A stretch of DNA of 64,000 nt from Candidatus Planktophila limnetica (GTDB lineage: Bacteria > Actinomycetota > Actinomycetes > Nanopelagicales > Nanopelagicaceae). The stretch is from the NCBI RefSeq assembly GCF_002288365.1, contig NZ_CP016782.1, forward strand, positions 744,001-808,000, read 5' to 3'. Shown piece by piece: positions 55,492-62,377 of the stretch (its first letter is position 1; every line of letters begins with the position of its first letter). The position numbers were made by a program, and so were the translations under genes. Under the pieces are notes generated by a model. That model was given only the letters and a program-made list of their open reading frames with translations. It ran no database searches and was not told the DNA's origin.

Positions 55492-57020
55492 GCCAACCAG
55501 AAGTAATTGTTATCGGCGCCGGCATGGGCGGGATGTGTACTGCAGCGCGATTAGCTCGCCAAGGTCATGTTGTTCGCGTACTTGAAAGTTCAGATAAACC
55601 TGGCGGTAAGTGCCGCACGGAATGGATTGGCAAATACGCATTCGATACTGGTCCTTCCCTACTGACTTTACCTGCTGTCTATCGTGATTTTTTTGCACGT
55701 ACCGGTAAACATCTAGGGCAAGTATTAGATGTTAAGCCTGTTGATCCAGCATTTGATTATCGTTTCCACGATGGCATTTCTTTGAAATTTGCAAACCTTG
55801 CACACCACAAAACTCAAGAAGAAATCACTCGAGTTCTTGGTCCAGATGTTGCAGCGCAATGGGATGCACTCATTAAGCGCGCGGAACGAATGTGGGATGT
55901 CTCCCGCGAACCATTTGTTGAGTCAGAGCTTAAATCTATATTTTCACTCATTAAGCGCCCGACTCTTATGCGTGATCTAAGAGTTATTGCGCCTTGGAAA
56001 TCACTTCGAGATTTAGCCAATGAGTTACTGCCAGATAAACATCTTCGATACATCCTTGATCGGTATGCGACATATAGCGGTTCAGATCCTCGGTTAGCTC
56101 CAGCAGTGCTTTCAACAATTGCATTTGTTGAAGAAGCATTTGGCGCCTGGCACATCACCGGCGGAGTAGGACAACTCTCGCAGGCGGTTTATCAGCGTTG
56201 CATAGATCTAGGAGTTGTCTTTGAATTTGATTCACCAGTTGCACAGATTAATCACAGCAAAGGACGTATAACTGGTGTATCTATGAAGGATGGGCGAACA
56301 ATTGAAAGTTCCATAGTTGTGGCAAATGCTGATGCCTCACTTGTTTATAACTCACTGATTAGTGGCAAGGTTCGAAAGATAAAAGGTGCCCGCAAGAGAA
56401 TTGCAAAGAGCACTCAATCTCTTGCTGGATTTTCACTCTTGCTTGGGCTACGTCCAGATGGAGTACCAACTAAATTAAGTCACCACACAATACTTTTTCC
56501 AGAGAATTACGACGCAGAATTTGATGCAATATTTACAACTCACACGCCCGTGAAAGATCCCACTATTTATTTATGTGCCCCTGATGATCAGGCAATGGTC
56601 AAAGAAATCGGTGCGCAATCACTCTATGTCTTGGTCAATGCTCCGGTTCACGATGCCACCGGAAAGAATGGATGGAATTGGAATGACCAAGAATTCAATC
56701 GCGAATATGCAAACTCGATTATCAATCAAATAGAAGCACGAGGTATGTCAATTCGCGATCGCCTTGATGTCCTAGAAATTCGAACTCCGGCTGATTTAGA
56801 AAAAAGTGTTAACGCACCAGGTGGGGCAATTTATGGAACATCGAGTAACGGAGCGCAATCCGCGTTCTTACGTGCTCGCAACCGTTCACCATTAAAAGGT
56901 TTGTATTGCGTTGGCGGATCGGCCCATCCTGGTGGTGGATTGCCACTAGTTGGTCTAAGCGCTGAAATTGTTGCTAACGCAATCGGGAATACGCAAAACG
57001 CATCACGCTTACTGCACTAA
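55488..57020 (+). CDS. crtD: CrtI-family carotenoid desaturase, CrtD-like
   Basis: 510 residues from ATG 55488, overlapping the cruG stop. FAD-binding Rossmann loop VIVIGAGMGGMCTAARLA, the EGGK-like PGGKCRTEWIGKYAFDTGPSL segment, and the C-terminal YCVGGSAHPGGGLPLVGLSAE. Sister to CrtI at 58.7 kb but distinct. Its position after cruF and cruG supports a C-3',4' desaturase of 1'-hydroxy carotenoids. Its end overlaps the convergent phosphatidyltransferase gene by 47 bases. Confidence 0.85.
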   Translation: MSQPEVIVIGAGMGGMCTAARLARQGHVVRVLESSDKPGGKCRTEWIGKYAFDTGPSLLTLPAVYRDFFARTGKHLGQVLDVKPVDPAFDYRFHDGISLKFANLAHHKTQEEITRVLGPDVAAQWDALIKRAERMWDVSREPFVESELKSIFSLIKRPTLMRDLRVIAPWKSLRDLANELLPDKHLRYILDRYATYSGSDPRLAPAVLSTIAFVEEAFGAWHITGGVGQLSQAVYQRCIDLGVVFEFDSPVAQINHSKGRITGVSMKDGRTIESSIVVANADASLVYNSLISGKVRKIKGARKRIAKSTQSLAGFSLLLGLRPDGVPTKLSHHTILFPENYDAEFDAIFTTHTPVKDPTIYLCAPDDQAMVKEIGAQSLYVLVNAPVHDATGKNGWNWNDQEFNREYANSIINQIEARGMSIRDRLDVLEIRTPADLEKSVNAPGGAIYGTSSNGAQSAFLRARNRSPLKGLYCVGGSAHPGGGLPLVGLSAEIVANAIGNTQNASRLLH

Positions 57021-57594
57021 AAAGTGATGCTCCAAGAAATACCCACGTGGCTATTTCAATTCCAGGTAAATCTAAATGCCATGCAATCAATACTATAAAG
57101 ATAAAACTGGCCCGCACTGGTCTTTCTGTGATTGTTACGAGTCCGAGATCTTTAACTCCTAAAGATGAAACTCGTGCGCGCATATATTCCTGAATTGATG
57201 CTACAAGCCACAAAGCAATACACAAATAAGCTGGAACACCGATTGCATAGAGTGCATAGAGCCAGAGTGCTTCACTGATTCGATCAACGACTGAATCAAG
57301 GAGTGCTCCCCAATTCGAAGTACGGTTTTGGAAAATTGCCACACTTCCATCAATGCCGTCAAAAAATAAAGAAAACACAATGAGTGCGATTGCCCACAGG
57401 GATTGAGATGTCAGTGCTACTCCCACCGCACTTACTAATCCCAAGGTGGTCAAAACATTTGGTGTAATTCTAAGTAACGTGCAGAGCAACCCAAATCGGT
57501 ATGAAATTCCCAGCCACCTGCCCACAATGCCAGTTGTTGGCGCAGAGTTATGGAGTTGACTCCATTGATCCGTAAATTGCTCGCGCGTAATCAC
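56974..57594 (-). CDS. CDP-alcohol phosphatidyltransferase family protein
   Basis: 206 residues, about six membrane helices. The CDP-alcohol phosphotransferase motif reads DGIDGSVAIFQNRTSNWGALLDSVVDR: the four Asp of D-x2-DG...G-x3-D-x3-D are present, but the usual Arg after the Ala (D-G-x2-A-R) is Ile. Start is GTG at 57594 with AAAGG upstream. It would make a phosphodiester-linked lipid (phosphatidylinositol phosphate or similar). Substrate is unknown, and the Ile may change it. It is the only minus-strand gene in the carotenoid region. Confidence 0.8.
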   Translation of the reverse strand: MITREQFTDQWSQLHNSAPTTGIVGRWLGISYRFGLLCTLLRITPNVLTTLGLVSAVGVALTSQSLWAIALIVFSLFFDGIDGSVAIFQNRTSNWGALLDSVVDRISEALWLYALYAIGVPAYLCIALWLVASIQEYMRARVSSLGVKDLGLVTITERPVRASFIFIVLIAWHLDLPGIEIATWVFLGASLFSAVSVMRFAYSRLR

Positions 57595-57637
57595 CGACGT
57601 AGGCCTTTCTTAAAATGACTAGGAGTAAGACGCAGGG

Positions 57638-57643
57638 TACCGT
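57638..57643 (+). promoter_or_regulatory. Leaderless -10 box of crtE
   Basis: TACCGT, 6 bases, then the GTG at 57650. No ribosome binding site. Confidence 0.4.
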
Positions 57644-57649
57644 TACCGC

Positions 57650-58735
57650 GTGGCTAATGAAAATAATGCAACACCGGCTGCGATTCGCGCACTAATCGAG
57701 GGCGAGCTCGCAACTTTTCTTGGCGCCCAAAAAACTTACCTGCAATCAATCGGTAGTGAACTCACACCAGCATCGGATGCACTCTCATCATTTTTGTTAG
57801 ATGGCGGCAAGAGGTTACGTCCACTCTTTGCTTACTTTGGTTTTATTGGAGCCGGCGGTACACATAGTCCTGAAGTTATTCGTGCATGTGCCAGTCTTGA
57901 ATTATTACAAGCATGTGCCCTCATTCACGATGACTTAATGGATGGATCCGACACTCGTCGAGGAAAGCCAGCGATTCATAAGCACTTTGAAAAATTACAT
58001 TCAAAGGAGAGCGCTGTCGGCTCTTCAGTTGGTTTTGGACAAGCAGCTGCAATTCTTTTGGGAGATCTCGCCCTCGTTTATTCAGATCTTGCACTTCACC
58101 AAAGTGGAATCAAGGCCAACGTATTGCCTCAAGTTTTAGCAGTCCACGATGAGATGCGCGTGGAACTTATGGCTGGACAATTCTTGGATGTCTACGAGCA
58201 GACAAGAAGTTCGCACACCGTAGAACGTGCAATGACAATTGCGCGATACAAATCAGGTAAATACACAATCGAGCGTCCTCTTCATTTCGGTGCTTCACTT
58301 GCAACCACAGATAAAGATCACCTTGCGCAAGTCACATCACATTATTCTTCTTACGGCTTGCCACTAGGTGAAGCATTCCAATTACGAGATGACCTACTTG
58401 GCGTATTTGGAGATCCTGACCTAACCGGTAAACCTGCAGGTGATGATCTTCGCGAAGGAAAGCGAACTGTCCTTGTTGCAATGGCGCAAGAATCCATGAG
58501 CGCTGCAGATATCAAAGAGTTTGAATCCCAATTTGGAAAATCTGATCTAGATGCCAAGGGAATCGCTACGTTGCGTCAAATAATCACAGATTCAGGTGCA
58601 CCCGAGCACGTAGAGACTCTGATTACGAATCTAACAAATACCGCCACACAAGCACTAGATACCACCACAATCACAGCCGAAGCTCGTCAAGTTTTAAGTG
58701 AACTTGCAATCATCGCAACGAAAAGGAATCTCTAA
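57650..58735 (+). CDS. crtE: Polyprenyl diphosphate synthase, probable GGPP synthase
   Basis: 361 residues, trans-isoprenyl synthase. The first Asp-rich motif is IHDDLMDGSDTRRGK and the second QLRDDLLGVFGD; GGKRLRP and the middle MAGQFLD stretches are typical. It makes the C20 precursor (geranylgeranyl diphosphate) of phytoene. Start is GTG with a leaderless -10 box. In Mycobacterium tuberculosis idsA2 lies close to pknL, and here the same pair of families lies at 57.7 and 62.4 kb. Last codon overlaps crtI (TAATG). Confidence 0.93.
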   Translation: MANENNATPAAIRALIEGELATFLGAQKTYLQSIGSELTPASDALSSFLLDGGKRLRPLFAYFGFIGAGGTHSPEVIRACASLELLQACALIHDDLMDGSDTRRGKPAIHKHFEKLHSKESAVGSSVGFGQAAAILLGDLALVYSDLALHQSGIKANVLPQVLAVHDEMRVELMAGQFLDVYEQTRSSHTVERAMTIARYKSGKYTIERPLHFGASLATTDKDHLAQVTSHYSSYGLPLGEAFQLRDDLLGVFGDPDLTGKPAGDDLREGKRTVLVAMAQESMSAADIKEFESQFGKSDLDAKGIATLRQIITDSGAPEHVETLITNLTNTATQALDTTTITAEARQVLSELAIIATKRNL

Positions 58736-60219
58736 TGACAAAGCGCGTCAAAGGTCCAACTGATCACGTTGTTGTAGTTGGTGCTGGCCTTGCCGGTTTA
58801 AGTACTGCTCTTCGCTTAGCAGGTGCTGGCCGCAAAGTAACTGTGATTGAACGCGAAAGTGTTCCGGGTGGACGAAATGGTCTGCTAAACAAAGATGGCT
58901 ATGCCTTTGATACTGGTCCATCTGTTTTGACGATGCCATCTCTTATCAACGATGCTTTTAATAGCGTCGGCGAAGAGTTAAAAGATTGGCTAGAACTAAC
59001 TCCCGTAAAACCTTTATACCGTGCGTTCTATGCAGATGGATCACAAATAGATGTGCACGCAAACACTGAAGAGATGGAAGCAGAGATTGCTCGCACCATT
59101 AGTTCTAGTGAAGCAGCGGGTTACCGTCGGTACGTTGAATTCGTAACCAAGCTATACAAGTATGAAATGAATGATTTCATTGATAGAAATATTGACTCAC
59201 CGCTAAATCTTTTGACACCGAACTTAGCTCGCCTCATTGCATTAGGTGGTTTTAGACGTCTGTCTCCAAAGGTCAATCAATTTATGAAAGATCCACGTCT
59301 TCAAAAGGTTTATTCATTCCAAGCAATGTATGCCGGCGTAAGCCCACAGCAGGCACTCGCAATTTATGCCGTTATTGCATACATGGATTCGGTTAATGGA
59401 GTCTTTTTCCCTAAGGGTGGAATGCACGCAGTTCCTCGCGCTCTTGCTGCTGCAGCGCAAAAGCATGGAGTTGAATTTATCTATAACACCTCAGTTGAAA
59501 AGATTGAAACATCTAATTCACGAGCAAAAGCAGTCATAACCAATAAAGGCCAACGCATTGAGTGCGATGCGCTCGTTCTAAACCCTGATCTTCCTGTTGC
59601 GTGGCGAGAATTGCTTGGAAAAACACCACTATCGGTCAAGCGCCTTCGCTACTCGCCTTCGTGTGCCACCTTACTCGTTGGCTCATCGAAAAAATATGAT
59701 CATGTGGCTCATCACAATATTCACTTTGGTGATTCATGGGATGGCGTATTTGATGAACTGATTAACAAGAAGACTTTAATGAGTGATCCAAGCGTGCTTG
59801 TCACTATTCCAACTAAGGATGATCCCTCACTTGCACCAGCAGGCAAAGAGTCTTATTACATCTTGTATCCGACTCCGAATTTAGATGCCGATATTGACTG
59901 GAAAAAGCAGGCAGGTCCGTATCGTGATCAGATGATTAAAACTCTGGAAGATCGCGGATACACCAATTTTTCAGATGGAATTGAAACTGAAGTAATGACT
60001 ACTCCCCTTGATTGGCAAGATCGCGGGATGGAACGTGGTGCACCATTTGCCAGTGCACATACATTTTTCCAAACAGGTCCCTTTAGACCACGCAATATGG
60101 CCCGCGGTTTTGAAAATGTTGTCTTCACAGGCTCTGGAACACAACCAGGTGTAGGTGTACCAATGGTTCTTATTTCAGGTCGCTTGGCAGCAGAAAGAAT
60201 TGTTGGACCTGTTAAGTAA
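58735..60219 (+). CDS. crtI: Phytoene desaturase
   Basis: 494 residues, FAD enzyme that converts phytoene to lycopene. VVVGAGLAGLSTALRLA and PGGRNGLLNKDGYAFDTGPSVL at the N-terminus, and the C-terminal VVFTGSGTQPGVGVPMVLISGR are diagnostic. AAGGA lies 8 bases before the ATG. Its position between crtE and crtB supports the phytoene desaturase call rather than the CrtD-like copy at 55.5 kb. Confidence 0.94.
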   Translation: MTKRVKGPTDHVVVVGAGLAGLSTALRLAGAGRKVTVIERESVPGGRNGLLNKDGYAFDTGPSVLTMPSLINDAFNSVGEELKDWLELTPVKPLYRAFYADGSQIDVHANTEEMEAEIARTISSSEAAGYRRYVEFVTKLYKYEMNDFIDRNIDSPLNLLTPNLARLIALGGFRRLSPKVNQFMKDPRLQKVYSFQAMYAGVSPQQALAIYAVIAYMDSVNGVFFPKGGMHAVPRALAAAAQKHGVEFIYNTSVEKIETSNSRAKAVITNKGQRIECDALVLNPDLPVAWRELLGKTPLSVKRLRYSPSCATLLVGSSKKYDHVAHHNIHFGDSWDGVFDELINKKTLMSDPSVLVTIPTKDDPSLAPAGKESYYILYPTPNLDADIDWKKQAGPYRDQMIKTLEDRGYTNFSDGIETEVMTTPLDWQDRGMERGAPFASAHTFFQTGPFRPRNMARGFENVVFTGSGTQPGVGVPMVLISGRLAAERIVGPVK

Positions 60220-61119
60220 ATGAATGAATTAGATGCTGCTGGAATAACAGATCCAGTACTGCGCGCTTCATACGAAGAATGCAAGCGCCTTAATTCATTG
60301 CATGGAAAAACTTACTATCTAGCCACACTCTTACTGCCCGCACACAAACGACCATTCGTTCACGCTCTGTATGGTTTTGCGCGCTATGCAGATGAGATAG
60401 TCGATGATCTTGCATCAACTCTTAGCGATCAAGAAAAAGCAGCGCATTTAAAAACCTGGGGTGACTCAGTTCTAGCATCGATTTCAACTGGAATAAGCAC
60501 TGATCATGTCGGCGCCGCACTCATTGATACCGTTCGCAGATTTAATATTCCACAGCAACACTTTGTGGATTTTTTGCATTCAATGACAATGGATCTGACT
60601 GTAGGTACTTATAAAACTTATGAGGATCTCATGGAGTACGTATACGGATCTGCCGCTGTTATTGGATTACAAATGGTCCCAATTTTGGGGCCTCTCTCAG
60701 ATGAAGCGTATGAACCTGCAAAAAAGTTGGGGATCGCATTTCAGCTCGCTAACTTCATTCGAGATGTTGGCGAAGATCTGGACCGAGGACGAATCTATTT
60801 GCCTCTAGATGAATTAGCTCAATTTGGTGTCAGCAAGGAAATGCTTCTGAAAAGAAAACTTACCCCTGAAATTATTGCTGCTCTTAAGTTCCAGATTGAA
60901 CGAGTGCGTCAATTGCAAAAGCAGGCCGAACCTGGAATTGCACTATTGGAGGAATCGAGTCGTCCCTGTATTTCTGCGGCCAGCACTTTGTATTGTGGCA
61001 TTGTCGATGAAGTCGAAAGAATTGGTTATGACGTATTTAATAAACGTGCCAAAACTTCTACGGCGCGCAGAATACGAGTTGCGCTACCAGCATTTATTCG
61101 CGCCATATCTGCGCGATAG
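60220..61119 (+). CDS. crtB: Phytoene synthase
   Basis: 299 residues, trans-isoprenyl head-to-head synthase. The first Asp-rich motif is YADEIVDDL and the second NFIRDVGEDLDRGRIYLPLDEL, both intact. It condenses two GGPP to phytoene. Starts right after the crtI stop. The carotenoid unit crtE-crtI-crtB ends here; no lycopene cyclase or beta-carotene oxygenase is in the window. Confidence 0.94.
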   Translation: MNELDAAGITDPVLRASYEECKRLNSLHGKTYYLATLLLPAHKRPFVHALYGFARYADEIVDDLASTLSDQEKAAHLKTWGDSVLASISTGISTDHVGAALIDTVRRFNIPQQHFVDFLHSMTMDLTVGTYKTYEDLMEYVYGSAAVIGLQMVPILGPLSDEAYEPAKKLGIAFQLANFIRDVGEDLDRGRIYLPLDELAQFGVSKEMLLKRKLTPEIIAALKFQIERVRQLQKQAEPGIALLEESSRPCISAASTLYCGIVDEVERIGYDVFNKRAKTSTARRIRVALPAFIRAISAR

Positions 61120-61131
61120 GTTTTTTATCTC

Positions 61132-61137
61132 TATAGT
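61132..61137 (+). promoter_or_regulatory. Promoter -10 box for the TPP riboswitch transcript
   Basis: TATAGT ends 7 bases before the riboswitch begins, so transcription is predicted to start at about the aptamer's 5' end. The -35 region is weak. Confidence 0.45.
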
Positions 61138-61144
61138 TAGAGAT

Positions 61145-61222
61145 GCGGGAGCCACAGTGGCTGAGAGGATCTGAAATTCAGATCGACCGCTTGACCCGTC
61201 CGGTAATGCGGACGTGGAAGGG
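61145..61222 (+). promoter_or_regulatory. TPP (thi-box) riboswitch
   Basis: The conserved thi-box pieces appear in order: GGCTGAGAGG, then a hairpin GATCTGAAATTCAGATC, GACCCG, CCGGTAATGCGGACG, and GGAAGGG near the start codon. They match the TPP aptamer: CUGAGA, ACCUGA-like and GGAUAAUGCC-like elements. The GGAAGGGA at its 3' end doubles as the ribosome binding site of pnuT, so translational control is plausible. TPP should repress the downstream transporter. Confidence 0.92.
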
Positions 61223-61230
61223 AAAAATCG

Positions 61231-61812
61231 ATGTCTACAATTTTATTTACTGCCTGGGGCTATCAAGTATCAATTCTTGAATTTACTGCAGCGCTCACAT
61301 CATTTATTGGAGTTGGACTCGGCGTTACTGCCAAGAGAATTACCTGGCCATGGTGGGCACTGAGCAGCGCACTCTATGCAATCTTTTTCTACCAAGCAGA
61401 TCTCTTTGCTAGCGCAGCACTTCAAATTGTTTTTATTGCCGCAGCAATCTGGGGATGGTTTGGATGGGGACCAAAGGGCGCGGCCCCATCAGCGCTATCA
61501 ACTAAGCACCGTGTGCTGTGGGCAGCAGGATTACTTCTCTCATTTTTTGCACTGACTCCATTACTTCAAAATATGGGAGCTGCTGCAACCTGGTCTGATG
61601 CGCTAATTTTCCTTGGAAGTTTTTTCGCTCAAACAATTATGGTGTATGAAAAATACGAAGCGTGGCCACTCTGGTTCGCCATTGATCTTTTGGCGACAGT
61701 TCAATACGCCATTTTAGGATATTGGTTTACTGCAGTTTTATATGCAGCATTTACCGTTATCGCATTAATCGGATGGAAGCGTTGGTATGAATCTCACCGA
61801 AGCGCTCACTGA
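61231..61812 (+). CDS. pnuT: PnuC-family thiamine transporter (PnuT)
   Basis: 193 residues, about seven membrane helices. PnuC-type features: TWPWWALSSALYAIFFYQADLFASAALQIVFI and the W-G-W-x-G-W motif (AIWGWFGWGPKG), and the end WKRWYESH. PnuC members transport vitamins by facilitated diffusion; control by a TPP riboswitch identifies thiamine as substrate (PnuT). Facilitated diffusion needs intracellular trapping by phosphorylation, which the next gene may provide. Overlaps that gene by 26 bases. Confidence 0.88.
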   Translation: MSTILFTAWGYQVSILEFTAALTSFIGVGLGVTAKRITWPWWALSSALYAIFFYQADLFASAALQIVFIAAAIWGWFGWGPKGAAPSALSTKHRVLWAAGLLLSFFALTPLLQNMGAAATWSDALIFLGSFFAQTIMVYEKYEAWPLWFAIDLLATVQYAILGYWFTAVLYAAFTVIALIGWKRWYESHRSAH

Positions 61813-62326
61813 TTTATTTTCAACTTCCGGTCCTCATCTAGTCGCAATAGATGGTCCAGCCGGTAGTGGGAAAAGCACATTGGCTAAAGATCTATATCTT
61901 TTTTTCAGCCCCTCGCGCGAGGTCAATCTTCTTGGATTAGATGACATTTATGATGGTTGGAAAAATGCTCTTGGTGCGAAATTGACCAGTGATTTAGGAG
62001 CGATTGCTGGTGCTCACATCCATCAAAAATCAATATCGATGCAGATTTACGATTGGTCATTATCTAAATATGGCGAAGTTCGAACCATAGAACCTAGAGA
62101 AATACTCATCATTGAAGGAGTGGGAAGTGCGCAAGAAGTGATGCGCGAGCACAAAGCAATCACTATCTGGATGGATATTGATCCACTACTTGGTATGCAG
62201 AGAGTATTAAACCGAGATGGCCATCACATCGCCCAGGAAATGAAAGCGTGGCAGGAGTTACAGGGCCAACATTTCACGCAATCTGGTGCGCGAGATAACG
62301 CTGACTTTATTATCACCACAGCGTAA
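61787..62326 (+). CDS. P-loop kinase of the uridine-kinase-like family, thiamine operon
   Basis: 179 residues. Walker A is IDGPAGSGKST, a lid/base-type LDDIYDGW follows, Walker B-like segment ILIIEGVGSAQ, and the LIVWMDIDP... QRVLNRDGH region binds the nucleotide. Actinobacterial homologues are labelled uridine kinase without a known substrate. Here it is downstream of a TPP riboswitch and overlaps pnuT by 26 bases, so phosphorylation of thiamine or its precursor hydroxymethylpyrimidine-like molecule is a reasonable hypothesis. No Nudix or thiamine pyrophosphokinase signature is visible. Confidence 0.75.
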   Translation: MNLTEALTDLFSTSGPHLVAIDGPAGSGKSTLAKDLYLFFSPSREVNLLGLDDIYDGWKNALGAKLTSDLGAIAGAHIHQKSISMQIYDWSLSKYGEVRTIEPREILIIEGVGSAQEVMREHKAITIWMDIDPLLGMQRVLNRDGHHIAQEMKAWQELQGQHFTQSGARDNADFIITTA

Positions 62327-62332
62327 ATTGGG

Positions 62333-62362
62333 CGCGCCATAGAGGTGTATCTATGCGCTTTT
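62333..62362 (+). terminator. Candidate terminator after the thiamine operon
   Basis: GCGCCATAGA (62334-62343) pairs with TCTATGCGC (62350-62358) with one bulged C, loop GGTGTA, followed by TTTT. The tail is short, so it may be weak. Confidence 0.5.
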
Positions 62363-62365
62363 ACC

Positions 62366-62371
62366 TAAGAT
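62366..62371 (+). promoter_or_regulatory. Leaderless -10 box of the kinase gene
   Basis: TAAGAT, 6 bases, then the GTG at 62378. Same arrangement as at VIT and trpB. Confidence 0.45.
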
Positions 62372-62377
62372 TTGAAC

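Noticed and set aside
60220-61140. Lycopene cyclase, beta-carotene oxygenase or rhodopsin gene near crtB
   Set aside because: None is visible; crtB is followed directly by the thiamine riboswitch. If the organism makes retinal, those genes must be elsewhere.
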